Translations under genes and position numbers: made by a program
Source: VRUE01 sp036379955
GTDB lineage: Bacteria > Actinomycetota > Thermoleophilia > Solirubrobacterales > 70-9
Length of the DNA stretch: 53,659 nucleotides
Direction of reading: 5' to 3'
NCBI GenBank assembly: GCA_036379955.1
Contig: DASVFR010000018.1
Location: 1 to 53,659, forward strand
Notes under the pieces: generated by a model
Seen by the model: only the letters and a program-made list of their open reading frames with translations
The model's database searches: none
Told to the model about the DNA's origin: nothing
In this document: positions 14,977 through 23,131 of the stretch, in pieces
Layout of the letters: every line of letters starts with the position of its first letter
How positions within the stretch are numbered: the first letter of the stretch is position 1

Positions 14977-16641
14977 ATGGACCCCTCCCGCCTGCAGGCG
15001 TACCACGCCTACACGCGCCGTCACGGCGTCAACCGAGTCCTCTATTTCCTCGCCCGCGTCTTCCTGACGCCCTTCTTCCTTACCTACTTCCGCTACGCCC
15101 GCACCGGACGCGAGCACGGCCGGGTACGGGGCGGCCTGATCGTCGCCTCCAACCACCGCAGCTTCCTCGACCCGTTCGCGATCGGCGGCGCGCTGCCCTG
15201 GCGCCGCCCCCTGAACTACGTCGCCAAGGTCGAGCTCTTCGAGCGCCGCTGGCAGGGTTGGATCCTCTCGCGGCTCGGTGCCTTCCCGATCCGGCGCGGC
15301 GATTCCGACGAGGACGCGATGGAGACGGCGCGCCAGGTCGTCGAACGCGGCGGCGCGGTCTGCATCTTCCCCGAGGGGACCCGCATCAGGCGCGGCTCGC
15401 TGGCCGAGCCCAAGCGCGGCGTCGGCCGGCTTGCCCTGGAGACGGGGGCGCCGGTGATCCCGGCGGCGGTGTTGGGGACCGAACACGTCCGCCGCGGCTG
15501 GCGGATCCGGCCGCACAAGGTCAAGGTGCGCCTCGGCAGGGCGATGACCTTCCCGCGCGCCGAGCAGGCCTCCCGCGGGCTCGCGGAAATGGTCACGGGG
15601 CGGATCTGGCCCAACGTCGAGCTGCAATGGGAGGACCTCGGCGGCCTGCCGCCGATGCGTCGCGCCGCCGTGATCGGCGCCGGCAGCTGGGGAACGGCCC
15701 TCGCCGTTCTCCTCGCCCGCGGCGGCCTCGAGGTCCAGCTCGCCACGCGCACGTCCGAGCAGGCCGCGGAGCTGGCCGAGCAGCGCGAGAACCGCCGCTA
15801 CCTGGAGGGCGTTCGCCTGCCCGACTCGGTACGGGTCCTGCAGGCATCCGAAATCGAGCTCGCCGGCCTCGACCTGGTCTGCCTGGCAATCCCGTCCAGC
15901 TCCCTGCCGCAGGCCGTCGGTGCGGTCGCCGACCGGATCGGGGCGCGGACGGCGATGCTCCTGCTCACCAAGGGGCTGGTCGCTCCCCGCGGGCAGCTTC
16001 CGACGGAGTACGTCAGCGAGCGGGTGCGCGCTCGCGCGTTCGCCTCGCTCGGCGGCCCCGCGCACGCGCGCGAGGCGGTCTCGGGATCGGCGGCGCTGGT
16101 GCTCGGTTCGGTCGACGATGACCTGCGCGACCAGCTCGGCCTCGTCTTCGATCGTGCCGGCCTCTTCTGTGAGCGGTCGAGCGATCCGATCGGCGTCGAG
16201 ATGGCGGGCGCGGCGAAGAACGCGGCTGCCCTGGCCGCGGCCGCCGCCGAGCCCCACGGCCTCAACGCAGCCGGCATCGCCGCCGCCCAGGTCTGGAGCG
16301 AGTGCATCGAGCACGCGATCGCCCACGGCGCCGATCTGGAGACCTTCTCGGGTCTGGCCGGGGTCGGCGACCTGACGGCGACGGTGATCGCGCCGGCCGG
16401 GCGCAACCGCCGGGCCGGGGAGCTGCTCGGCCGCGGTACCGCGGCGGCGGAGATTCCGGCGCAGATCGGCCAGGCGTCGGAGGGCCTCGACGCGGTCCCG
16501 CTGCTCGCCACTGCCGCCGCGGAGACGGGTGGAAGGGCCGAGGCGCTGAGCGGCCTGGCGGCTCTGATCCGGGGGGAGATCGACGCCGAGGCCTGGGTTG
16601 CCGGTCTGCGCCGCGGCGAGCGGTCCAGGGAGGCCGCATGA
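14977..16641 (+). CDS. Fused 1-acylglycerol-3-phosphate acyltransferase and glycerol-3-phosphate dehydrogenase
   Basis: 554 residues. Residues 1-~227 are a PlsC-type acyltransferase with NHRSFLD (the HX4D catalytic motif, ~65) and FPEGTRIRRGS (~133). Residues ~228-554 are a GpsA-type NAD(P)-dependent glycerol-3-phosphate dehydrogenase: GAGSWGTALA Rossmann loop, LLLTKGL, GGPAHAREAV, the KNAAALAAA active-site lysine helix and GVGDLTATV. One chain would thus make sn-glycerol-3-phosphate and acylate lysophosphatidate, two steps of membrane lipid synthesis. The join falls at LGGLPPMRRAAVIGAG, where the old GpsA start Met is still visible. ATG 14977 gives normal PlsC length. Both halves keep their catalytic residues. 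Confidence 0.9.
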   Translation: MDPSRLQAYHAYTRRHGVNRVLYFLARVFLTPFFLTYFRYARTGREHGRVRGGLIVASNHRSFLDPFAIGGALPWRRPLNYVAKVELFERRWQGWILSRLGAFPIRRGDSDEDAMETARQVVERGGAVCIFPEGTRIRRGSLAEPKRGVGRLALETGAPVIPAAVLGTEHVRRGWRIRPHKVKVRLGRAMTFPRAEQASRGLAEMVTGRIWPNVELQWEDLGGLPPMRRAAVIGAGSWGTALAVLLARGGLEVQLATRTSEQAAELAEQRENRRYLEGVRLPDSVRVLQASEIELAGLDLVCLAIPSSSLPQAVGAVADRIGARTAMLLLTKGLVAPRGQLPTEYVSERVRARAFASLGGPAHAREAVSGSAALVLGSVDDDLRDQLGLVFDRAGLFCERSSDPIGVEMAGAAKNAAALAAAAAEPHGLNAAGIAAAQVWSECIEHAIAHGADLETFSGLAGVGDLTATVIAPAGRNRRAGELLGRGTAAAEIPAQIGQASEGLDAVPLLATAAAETGGRAEALSGLAALIRGEIDAEAWVAGLRRGERSREAA

Positions 16642-16692
16642 CCTTCCGGTGCAGCTTTCCCCCCGTATCCGGGGATAAAGCGCACCGGAAGG
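16642..16692 (+). terminator. Inverted repeat of the TTCCGGTGC family, copy 1
   Basis: CCTTCCGGTGC (16642-16652) pairs perfectly with GCACCGGAAGG (16682-16692). Inside, GCTTT pairs with AAAGC and CCCC with GGGG. It begins at the base after the plsC-gpsA stop, consistent with a transcription terminator without a T-tract. A second copy of the outer arms lies at 26792-26836. Confidence 0.55.
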
Positions 16693-16742
16693 AGAGGGTG
16701 TGACGATGAGGGGCGCCTGCTCTGGCCGAATAGGCTGCGTAC

Positions 16743-17309
16743 GTGAGCGACGATGTGGAGAACGTCGAGCCGGCGAGCCTCGACCCGGCGGCCAAGGCCG
16801 AGCTCGACCGCGCCTTCGAGGACCTCTACCGGGCCCACCTGCGCGACGTCTACTCCTACGCCTACTACCGGGTCGGCAACCAGCACGACGCCGAGGACCT
16901 CACCGAGCAGGCGTTTCTGCAGGCCTACCGCCATTTCGACCGGGCCCGGCGCGAGTCGGACGGCAGGCCGCTGCGGCCCTGGCTGATCCGCATCGCCCAC
17001 AACCTCGCCTCGAACTACTACCGCGACCGCTCGCGACGGCCGCAGACCTCGCTGGAGAACGCCGACCCGATCGCCACTCGCCACGGGACCGAGGCGATCG
17101 CCGAGGGCAGGGAGGAGCTGCGCCAGGTGATGGCCAACCTGGAGAAGCTGCCGGACGACCGCCGCGACGTCCTGATCATGCGCTTCGCTCTCGGCATGGA
17201 CAACCGCGAGATCGCGCGCGCCCTTGGGCGCAGCGACGGCGCCACCAAGGTCCTGATCCACAGGGCGATCAAGCAGCTGCAGGAGGAGATGGGCGATGAG
17301 CTCGAGTGA
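16743..17309 (+). CDS. ECF-type RNA polymerase sigma factor
   Basis: 188 residues starting at GTG. Region 2: LYRAHLRDVYSYAYYRVGNQ then HDAEDLTEQAFLQAYRHFDR. Region 4: LEKLPDDRRDVLIMRFALGM then DNREIARALGRSDGATKVLIHRAIKQL. No region 3 is present, as expected for ECF factors. The following gene overlaps its 3' end by 14 bp and encodes a single-span membrane protein, a usual place for an anti-sigma factor, so envelope-signal control is plausible. Confidence 0.85.
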   Translation: MSDDVENVEPASLDPAAKAELDRAFEDLYRAHLRDVYSYAYYRVGNQHDAEDLTEQAFLQAYRHFDRARRESDGRPLRPWLIRIAHNLASNYYRDRSRRPQTSLENADPIATRHGTEAIAEGREELRQVMANLEKLPDDRRDVLIMRFALGMDNREIARALGRSDGATKVLIHRAIKQLQEEMGDELE

Positions 17310-17646
17310 GCCGGCGGGCGCCCCGCTCGGTAGCTGGAACGTCGAGCAGCTGCTGAGCGACGCGCTGCGTCCGCTGGAGCCGCCGGAGCGTCTTTCGGGG
17401 CGCCTCGAGGACACGCTCTCGGCGGTGACCCAGGCGGCTGCCGAGGAGCTTTCCGATTGGGCGGAGGAGCTCTCCGAGAGCGAGCTGCGGGCGCTGCGCG
17501 ATCCGCGCAACTGGGTCCGCCCGGTGGTCGCGCTCGGCGCCGGCGGCGCCGCGGCGGGCGCCCTGGTCGTCCTCGAGTTCCGCCGCCGCGGTCGTCAGCA
17601 GGCAAAGGGCGGCCTGCGCTCGCTGGCCGGCCGAGTCAAGCCGTAG
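17296..17646 (+). CDS. Single-span membrane protein, putative partner of the ECF sigma factor
   Basis: 116 residues. The N-terminal ~75 residues are acidic and helical (EQLLSDALRPLEPPERLSGRL then EDTLSAVTQAAAEEL). A hydrophobic helix, VRPVVALGAGGAAAGALVVL (~74-93), and a basic tail, EFRRRGRQQAKGG, follow. ATG 17296 lies within the sigma gene, so translation is coupled. No zinc-binding HxxxCxxC motif of classical anti-sigma factors is present. An anti-sigma role is inferred from position and topology. It ends 11 bp into the convergent DUF4383 gene. Confidence 0.65.
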   Translation: MSSSEPAGAPLGSWNVEQLLSDALRPLEPPERLSGRLEDTLSAVTQAAAEELSDWAEELSESELRALRDPRNWVRPVVALGAGGAAAGALVVLEFRRRGRQQAKGGLRSLAGRVKP

Positions 17647-18049
17647 CTGGCGCCCCGGCACGAGTCGCCCGCGGCGTGGCGAGCGCGGCGGCGATGCCGA
17701 GCAGGCCGAGAACCAGGTGCAGGAGGTCGTCGGCGGCGTCGACCGGCAGGAAGCCGAGGATCGACGAGCCGCTGCCGAGTACGAACCCCCAAGCGGCGAG
17801 GACGACGTAGGCGATGCCGATGAGCAGCGAGTACTGGCGGGCCGCGTAGCCGGCGACCAGCAGCCCGAGCGCGCCGGTCAACACGTGGAGGACGTTGTGC
17901 CAGCCGTTGACGGCGAAGGCTCCGAGCACGTCGTCCACCGTCCCCGGCGAGCCGAAGGAGGCGCTGTAGAAGAAGCCGAGGATGCCGGCGATGACGAGGG
18001 CGGCGCCGACCAGCGTCGCGTAGAGCCGGGCGGGGCTCGGTCCTTCCAT
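17636..18049 (-). CDS. DUF4383 membrane protein
   Basis: 137 residues with four hydrophobic helices, starting MEGPSPARLYATLVGAALVI. The family traits are GWHNVLHVLTGALGLL in the second helix and LVLGLLGIAAAL near the end. ATG 18049 is preceded by AAGGGAGAA. The longer open frame extends into the rhomboid gene on the other strand and is not credible. Function of the family is unknown. The start is 57 bp from the divergent rhomboid gene, so the two share a control region. Confidence 0.75.
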   Translation of the reverse strand: MEGPSPARLYATLVGAALVIAGILGFFYSASFGSPGTVDDVLGAFAVNGWHNVLHVLTGALGLLVAGYAARQYSLLIGIAYVVLAAWGFVLGSGSSILGFLPVDAADDLLHLVLGLLGIAAALATPRATRAGAPATA

Positions 18050-18106
18050 CTGTTCTCCCTTGGTTGCCGGCAGAGTCGGCGACGATTGTAGGCTCCCGAC
18101 TCGCTG

Positions 18107-18931
18107 ATGGCGCAGACCTGTTACCGGCATCCGAACCGCGAGACGGCCGTCTCCTGCTCCTCCTGCGGGCGGCCGATCTGTCCCGACTGCATGACCCCTA
18201 CCCCGGTCGGGATGCGCTGCCCGGAGTGCTCCCGCCAGCGCACCCGGGTGACGAGCGGCGCCGGCGAGGCCACGCTCTTCTCGCGCGCCCCCGCGACCTT
18301 CATCCTGATCGCGCTGAACGCCATCGTCTTCCTGGCCGAGGTGACGAGCGCCCACGGGGGTTTCGAAGTCGGCGGCAGCTCGGCCGCGGTGAACTTCGGC
18401 CTCTTCGGTCCCTTCGTCGCCGAAGGCGAGTGGTACCGCCTCTTCACTAGCGGCTTCCTGCACGCCGGCCTCCTTCACATCGGCTTCAACATGTTTGCCC
18501 TCTACTTCCTTGGCCGGCTGCTGGAGCCTTCGGTCGGCACGCCGCGCTTCCTCGGCGTCTACGTCGCCGCGCTACTCGGCGGCTCGCTCGGCGCCCTTCT
18601 GCTGACCCCGAACGCGCTCACCGTCGGGGCCTCGGGAGCGATCTTCGGCATCTTCGGCGCCACCTTCGTGATCGCCCGCGGCAGGGGCCTCGACGACGTG
18701 GCCCGCTCGATCGGCTTCATCTTGGTACTCAACCTCGCGATCAGCATCGGCGGGGCCAGCCACATCAGCCTCGGTGGCCACCTCGGCGGGCTCGTGGCCG
18801 GTGTGCTCTGCGGTTTCGCGATCATCGCCGGCGAGCGCGGGATGCTCGGCGAGCGCCACTTCCCGGCGGAGATGGTGGCGATGGGAGTCGTCGCCGCGGT
18901 CTCGTTCCTCGGGGCGCTGGCGATCGCCTGA
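18107..18931 (+). CDS. Rhomboid intramembrane serine protease with N-terminal zinc ribbon
   Basis: 274 residues. The N-terminus has four Cys pairs and a His, CYRHPNRETAVSCSSCGRPI then CPDCMTPTPVGMRCPEC, a B-box or zinc-ribbon-like metal site. Six or seven membrane helices follow. Catalytic elements are GASGAIFG (Ser, near 178) and HISLGGHLGG (His, near 224), plus HIGFNMFALYFLG in the second helix. It cleaves substrates within the membrane; substrates are unknown. Zinc-domain-plus-rhomboid is a known actinobacterial architecture. Confidence 0.88.
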   Translation: MAQTCYRHPNRETAVSCSSCGRPICPDCMTPTPVGMRCPECSRQRTRVTSGAGEATLFSRAPATFILIALNAIVFLAEVTSAHGGFEVGGSSAAVNFGLFGPFVAEGEWYRLFTSGFLHAGLLHIGFNMFALYFLGRLLEPSVGTPRFLGVYVAALLGGSLGALLLTPNALTVGASGAIFGIFGATFVIARGRGLDDVARSIGFILVLNLAISIGGASHISLGGHLGGLVAGVLCGFAIIAGERGMLGERHFPAEMVAMGVVAAVSFLGALAIA

Positions 18932-18936
18932 TCGCC

Positions 18937-19854
18937 CTACGCCCCTTTTGTCATCAGGTCCGGTCCGCGCACCTCGGCGAAGCCGATGCTCCCCGGCGCC
19001 GGGACTAAGTCCGGGTGCAGGAGGTGGCCCAGCAGCTCGACCCCGTCGACGAGGCGCGGCCCGGGCCGGGAGAACGTCGAGGCGGCGTCGACCGCGAACA
19101 CCTGGCGGGCGTTCAGCTCCTTCAGGCGAAACCAGTGCTCGAGCACCTGCGAGCGAGCGCCGTCGACGTAGAAGCCGCAGGGCATCGCGACCACGATGTC
19201 GGGCGTCAGGCCCGACAGCTCGCCCCAGGAGACCTCGGGCGACTTCAGCCCCGGCGGCCCGGCGACGTCGTCGCCGCCGGCGATCGAGATCATCTCCGGC
19301 ACCCAGTGGCCGGCGACGAACGGCGGGTCGAGCCACTCGAGGGCGACGACCCGAGGCGCGGTCGTTCCGGCCACCGCCGAGCGCACGATCGCGATCCGGC
19401 CCTCGAGTTCGCCGCGCAGCTCGTGACCTTGGCCGGGGATGCCGACCACCTCGGCGAGGGCGACGACGTCGTCGAGCATCTCGTTCAGGGTGCTCGGATC
19501 CTGCTGAATCACCCGCGGCTTGCTCGGGAGGCGGGCGGCGACCGCGACGACGTCGTCGAAGGACACCGCGCAGACCTCGCAGAGGGCCTGGGTCACGATC
19601 AGGTCTGGAGCGAGCTCGGCGAGCAGCGCCTCGTCGAGCTCGTAGAGCGCCCGTCCCTCCGCCACCCGCGCCTTCACCTGCCGGTCGACGTCGGCGGCCG
19701 AGAGGCCGGCAGGAAGGACGCTGCGGGTCAGGTCGGGGAGCGAACGTACGGCAAGCGGGTAGTCGCACTCGTGGGTGACCGCGACGACGCGGTCGCCGAG
19801 GCCGAGGGCGAAGAGCATCTCGGTTGCGGACGGAACGAGGCTGGCGATGCGCAT
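18937..19854 (-). CDS. Cobalamin-binding-type periplasmic-binding-fold protein (BtuF-like)
   Basis: 305 residues starting MRIASLVPSATEMLFALGLGDRVVAVTHECDYP, the hallmark of BtuF-like class III substrate-binding proteins. CEVCAVSFDDV, WGELSGLTPDIVVAMPCGFY and a C-terminal helix PRLVDGVELLGHLLHP follow. No signal peptide or lipobox is present, so it may be cytoplasmic, as in many free-standing members of this family. No permease or ATPase genes are next to it. ATG 19854 was chosen on homology; the longer open frame antisense to the CNNM gene is a shadow. Confidence 0.75.
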   Translation of the reverse strand: MRIASLVPSATEMLFALGLGDRVVAVTHECDYPLAVRSLPDLTRSVLPAGLSAADVDRQVKARVAEGRALYELDEALLAELAPDLIVTQALCEVCAVSFDDVVAVAARLPSKPRVIQQDPSTLNEMLDDVVALAEVVGIPGQGHELRGELEGRIAIVRSAVAGTTAPRVVALEWLDPPFVAGHWVPEMISIAGGDDVAGPPGLKSPEVSWGELSGLTPDIVVAMPCGFYVDGARSQVLEHWFRLKELNARQVFAVDAASTFSRPGPRLVDGVELLGHLLHPDLVPAPGSIGFAEVRGPDLMTKGA

Positions 19855-19962
19855 CGGGCGATCAATATGGCACTTCCCCCGGAATCCGCGGAACGGCGGG
19901 CTATATTGCGTACGCCGCATGGCCGACGACGACCTCCCCCGAAGTACCGGGTCAAATAAGCG

Positions 19963-21273
19963 ATGAGCGCCCTGCTGCTCGTCCTCCTGCTCCTTCTGGT
20001 GGCCGTCAACGGCTTCTTCGTCGCGGCCGAGTTCGCCCTCGTGCGCAGCCGCCGCGGCAAGGTCGAACAGCTCGCGGCCGAAGGCGAAAGCGGGGCGGAG
20101 GAGGTGATCGAGCAGCTCGACAGCATCGACGAATCGCTCTCCGCCTGTCAGATCGGGATCACGATGGCCTCGATCGGGATCGGCTTCCTCGGTGAGCCCT
20201 CGCTGGCGAAGCTCCTCGAGCCGATCTTCGGCGGCTTCTCGCATGGGGTCGCCGTCGGCCTCTCGGTGGCGATCGCCTTCGCGCTCGTCACCTCGATCCA
20301 CATCAGCATCGGCGAGCAGGTGCCGAAGATGCTGGCGATAAGCCACGCCGAGCGGACCGCCCGGCAGGTCTCGCGGCCGCTCGCCTGGTTCCGCATCCTC
20401 ACCGCCCCCTTCACGCTTGGGCTCAGCGCGATCTCGAACTCGATCGTCCGCCTCTTCGGGGTCGATCCGACCGACATCGAGGAGCGCCACACCGCTGAGG
20501 ACCTGAAGCAGATCATCGACAGCTCGCGCATCGGCGGCACGCTCGACCCCGGCGAGGCCGGGATGCTGGGGGGCGTCTTCCACCTGCACGAGCAGGAGGC
20601 GCGCGAGGTGATGACGCCGATCCCGGCCGTCGTCACCGTCGACACCTCGGAGACGGTCGAGGCGGCGCTGCGCCGCTGCGTCACCTCAGGCCACACGCGC
20701 CTCGTCGTGATCGAGGACGAGAACCCCGACCGGGTGAAAGGGATCGTCCACAACAACAGCCTCGCCCGCCTTTACATGAGCGACGGCCCGCAGGCCGAGA
20801 TCGCCCCGGCGGTTCGCGACGCCGTGATCGTCCCCGAGACGCGGCCGCTGGACGACCTCCTGCACGACCTGCAGGTGCAGCGCACCTCGCTCTCGGTCGT
20901 GGTCGACGAGTACGGCCGCACGGTCGGGATCGTCACCGTCGAGGACATCCTCGAGGAGGTGGTGGGCGAGATCGAGGACGAGACCGATCCGCGCGCCGCG
21001 GCGCTGCGCAAGCTGGCCAGCGGCGAGTGGTTCGTGCGCGGTCACGTCTCATTGGGAGACCTCTCCGACGCCGGGATCGAGCTGCCGGTCGACACCGACG
21101 CCTACAACTCGGTGGGGGGCTACGTGTTCGGCGAGCTGGGGCGACTGCCCAAGCGCGGCGACACGATCGTCGCCAACGGCTACACGATCCGGGTCGAGTC
21201 GGTGCGCGAGAACAGGATCGAGGCGGTGCGGATCAGCGGCGCGGCCAGCGATTCCGTCCGCCCTGAGTCCTAG
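19963..21273 (+). CDS. CNNM/CorC-type (hemolysin family) membrane protein with CBS domains
   Basis: 436 residues. DUF21 membrane domain (1-~190) begins MSALLLVLLLLLVAVNGFFVAAEFALVRSRR and has QIGITMASIGIGFLGEP. Two CBS domains (~205-330) contain VMTPIPAVVTVD and VVVDEYGRTVGIVTVEDILEE. A CorC/HlyC C-terminal domain (~345-430) contains SGEWFVRGHVSLGDLSD and YNSVGGYVFGELGRLP. Members are implicated in magnesium or cobalt efflux. It is divergent from the BtuF-like gene. Confidence 0.88.
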   Translation: MSALLLVLLLLLVAVNGFFVAAEFALVRSRRGKVEQLAAEGESGAEEVIEQLDSIDESLSACQIGITMASIGIGFLGEPSLAKLLEPIFGGFSHGVAVGLSVAIAFALVTSIHISIGEQVPKMLAISHAERTARQVSRPLAWFRILTAPFTLGLSAISNSIVRLFGVDPTDIEERHTAEDLKQIIDSSRIGGTLDPGEAGMLGGVFHLHEQEAREVMTPIPAVVTVDTSETVEAALRRCVTSGHTRLVVIEDENPDRVKGIVHNNSLARLYMSDGPQAEIAPAVRDAVIVPETRPLDDLLHDLQVQRTSLSVVVDEYGRTVGIVTVEDILEEVVGEIEDETDPRAAALRKLASGEWFVRGHVSLGDLSDAGIELPVDTDAYNSVGGYVFGELGRLPKRGDTIVANGYTIRVESVRENRIEAVRISGAASDSVRPES

Positions 21274-21317
21274 CTTCCCCGAGCAACCCGCGTTCCGCTG
21301 AACCATGGAGGTATCGC

Positions 21318-21551
21318 ATGTGGGTTGTGCGTTTTAGCGACAAGCAGCTTGAGGTGCTGCGAGCACTGCTGCGATCCGAGGAACACCTAGGCCCGGCGCT
21401 CAAGGGAGCGATCGAGGCCTTGGAGCTGGCCCGCTGGGACGATCTCCCCGAAGCCGAGCTGCCCTGGGATGAGATCGAAACGAAGGCCCGCCAGCAGGGC
21501 ATCTCGGTCGCTGACGTAATTTGGGATCTGTCAGGCCGCAGCTGCGACTAG
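21318..21551 (+). CDS. Small hypothetical protein
   Basis: 77 residues, MWVVRFSDKQLEVLRALLRSEEHLGPALKGAIEALELARWDDLPEA..., preceded by GGAGGT at normal spacing. It is rich in Trp and in acidic residues, with two or three helices and no membrane segment. I do not recognise the family. It is followed 16 bp downstream by a 75-bp repeat shared with 52811-52885. Confidence 0.6.
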   Translation: MWVVRFSDKQLEVLRALLRSEEHLGPALKGAIEALELARWDDLPEAELPWDEIETKARQQGISVADVIWDLSGRSCD

Positions 21552-21567
21552 GCCGAGGCCGCTGCAA

Positions 21568-21642
21568 ACCGGCGCATGCCTGCGTCCTCGGTCGCTCGCG
21601 TGCAGAGCACGCCACGCTCCCTGCGTCCTTGGCCTGCTTGGT
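21568..21642. repeat. 75-bp dispersed repeat, copy A
   Basis: 73 of 75 bases match 52811-52885 in the same orientation; differences are at positions 14 and 23 of the unit. The core GCGTGCAGAGCACGC is a hairpin, and CTGCGTCCT occurs twice around it in copy A. Both copies lie between convergent genes, so it may act as a bidirectional terminator or be an amplified element. Confidence 0.85.
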
Positions 21643-21660
21643 TTTCGCGGCCTCGCGGCC

Positions 21661-22488
21661 TCAGTCGTACGAATAAAAACCGGCACCGGACTTGCGGCCC
21701 AGCTTACCCTCGCCGACCAGCTCTACGAGCAGTCCCGGCGGTTTGCTGGCGATCTCGCCGTTGTCGGCGTAGAGGGCGTCGCCGATCGCTTCGGAGACGT
21801 CGAGGCCGACGAAGTCGAGCAGCGCCAAGGGCCCCATCGGGTGGCCGGCGCCGAGCTTCATGCAGGTGTCGACCTCCCCCGCCTCCATGCCGGTCCTCTC
21901 CATCAGGCGCACCGCTTCGAATAGGTAGGGGAAGAGCAGGCGGTTGACGACGAAGCCGGCTTGGTCCGGGACCTCGACCGCGGTCTTGCCCAGCGCCGCG
22001 CACCAGGCGAGCGCCGTGTCGCGCGCTCCCTCGGTGCCGTCGGGAAAGCAGACCTCGACCAGCTTCATACGCGGCACGGGGTTGAAGACGTGAAGGCCGA
22101 AGAGCTTGCCGTCCACGCCGCCTGCCTTGGCGATCTCAGCGACGCTAAGCGAGGAGGTCGTCGTCGCCAGCTGTGCTTTGGAGCCCACGCTGGCGGCGAT
22201 CTTCGAGAGCAGCTCCCCCTTCGGCTCGACTTCCTCGACGATCGCCTCGACGATCACATCGCACTCGGCCAGATCGCTTGGGTCGGTGGTCACCCGGAGC
22301 CGCGAAGCATCCGCCCCGTCGAGCTTCGCGCAGGCGGCGACCACTTTCTCCTCGGCGCGCCACGCCGAAGCCTCGCTCCTGGCGAGCAAGATCGTGTCGG
22401 CCGTCGTCGTCGAGACGGCGGCCAGGCCGGTGGCGATCGCGCCGCTGCCGGCGATTCCCGGACTCTCGTACCCCTGACTTGCGTTCAT
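21661..22488 (-). CDS. 3-hydroxyacyl-CoA (3-hydroxybutyryl-CoA) dehydrogenase
   Basis: 275 residues, the usual length of short-form HBD enzymes. N-terminal NAD-binding loop GIAGSGAIATGLAAV, then ECDVIVEAIVEEVEPKGELL, the active-site region LFGLHVFNPVPRMKLVEVC (catalytic His and Glu/Asn network) and GFVVNRLLFPYLFEAVRLME. C-terminal GHPMGPLALLDFVGLD and GRKSGAGFYSYD are diagnostic. It oxidises 3-hydroxyacyl-CoA to 3-ketoacyl-CoA. ATG 22486-22488 (complement) fits the family. Neighbouring acyl-CoA dehydrogenases on the other strand suggest a shared beta-oxidation role. Confidence 0.9.
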   Translation of the reverse strand: MNASQGYESPGIAGSGAIATGLAAVSTTTADTILLARSEASAWRAEEKVVAACAKLDGADASRLRVTTDPSDLAECDVIVEAIVEEVEPKGELLSKIAASVGSKAQLATTTSSLSVAEIAKAGGVDGKLFGLHVFNPVPRMKLVEVCFPDGTEGARDTALAWCAALGKTAVEVPDQAGFVVNRLLFPYLFEAVRLMERTGMEAGEVDTCMKLGAGHPMGPLALLDFVGLDVSEAIGDALYADNGEIASKPPGLLVELVGEGKLGRKSGAGFYSYD

Positions 22489-22603
22489 GGTCAGGGTTCC
22501 TATCACGCAGGCGCTCGAGCCGGGCGCGCGGGGTGCGGATCGGCATCCTTGAGCAAAAACATGTAACTTTTCCCACCAATCAAGACGATCTGGAGGGAGA
22601 GTC

Positions 22604-23077
22604 ATGTGGGGTAGGGGAGCGTTTGCGGTGCTCGCGGGGGTGCTGGCGGCAGCGGTCGTCATGGTCGGCTGCGGCGGTGGCGACAGCGACACGGCGGTCG
22701 CAGAATCCTCGATCAGCAAGCCCGAATACGTGAAAAAGGCCGAAGCCATCTGCAAAGAAGGCAGCGAAGAACTGGAAGCGGACTTCGCGGCCTTCGTGCG
22801 GCAGGTAGGCAATGCCAAGCCGAGCGATGCCCTCTACACGAAACTCTTCGAAGAAGTAGTGGAGCCAAACCTTTCGGCTGAACTGGAAGCGTTGCGGGAG
22901 CTCGACGCGCCCGAAGGGGATGCGGGCAAAGTGGAAGAAGTGCTGGCGGCGCGCGAAGAAAGCATCGCGGTGGCCGAAGGTGAACCGAAAGCCATCATTC
23001 AGGACACCGAAAAAGTGTTCGGGAATTCCAGTAAGACAGCCAAAGCGTATGGCTTGAAAGCCTGCGCCAGCCGCTGA
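22604..23077 (+). CDS. Putative lipoprotein
   Basis: 157 residues. Signal peptide with lipobox VVMVGCGGG (Cys near 23), then a mostly helical acidic domain (SKPEYVKKAEAICKEGSEEL, LRELDAPEGDAGKVEEVL). It is anchored outside the membrane. A strong GGAGGGAGAG precedes ATG. 19 of 21 Glu codons after the lipobox are GAA, while the cytosolic gene that follows uses mostly GAG. The family occurs in relatives as small lipoproteins of unknown role; that statement is from general familiarity, not a search. Confidence 0.7.
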   Translation: MWGRGAFAVLAGVLAAAVVMVGCGGGDSDTAVAESSISKPEYVKKAEAICKEGSEELEADFAAFVRQVGNAKPSDALYTKLFEEVVEPNLSAELEALRELDAPEGDAGKVEEVLAAREESIAVAEGEPKAIIQDTEKVFGNSSKTAKAYGLKACASR

Positions 23078-23131
23078 GGGCCGTCGCCAAGGCTGGCTGC
23101 CCGGCCAAGGCACCGCTATGCTGGCCGCCTC

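Noticed and set aside
14017..16326. Very long antisense open frames, for example 769 codons against the dehydrogenase/plsC-gpsA genes and 718 codons against gltB
   Set aside because: They lie wholly opposite well-identified genes, have compositionally biased translations and match no family; they are expected in high-GC DNA.
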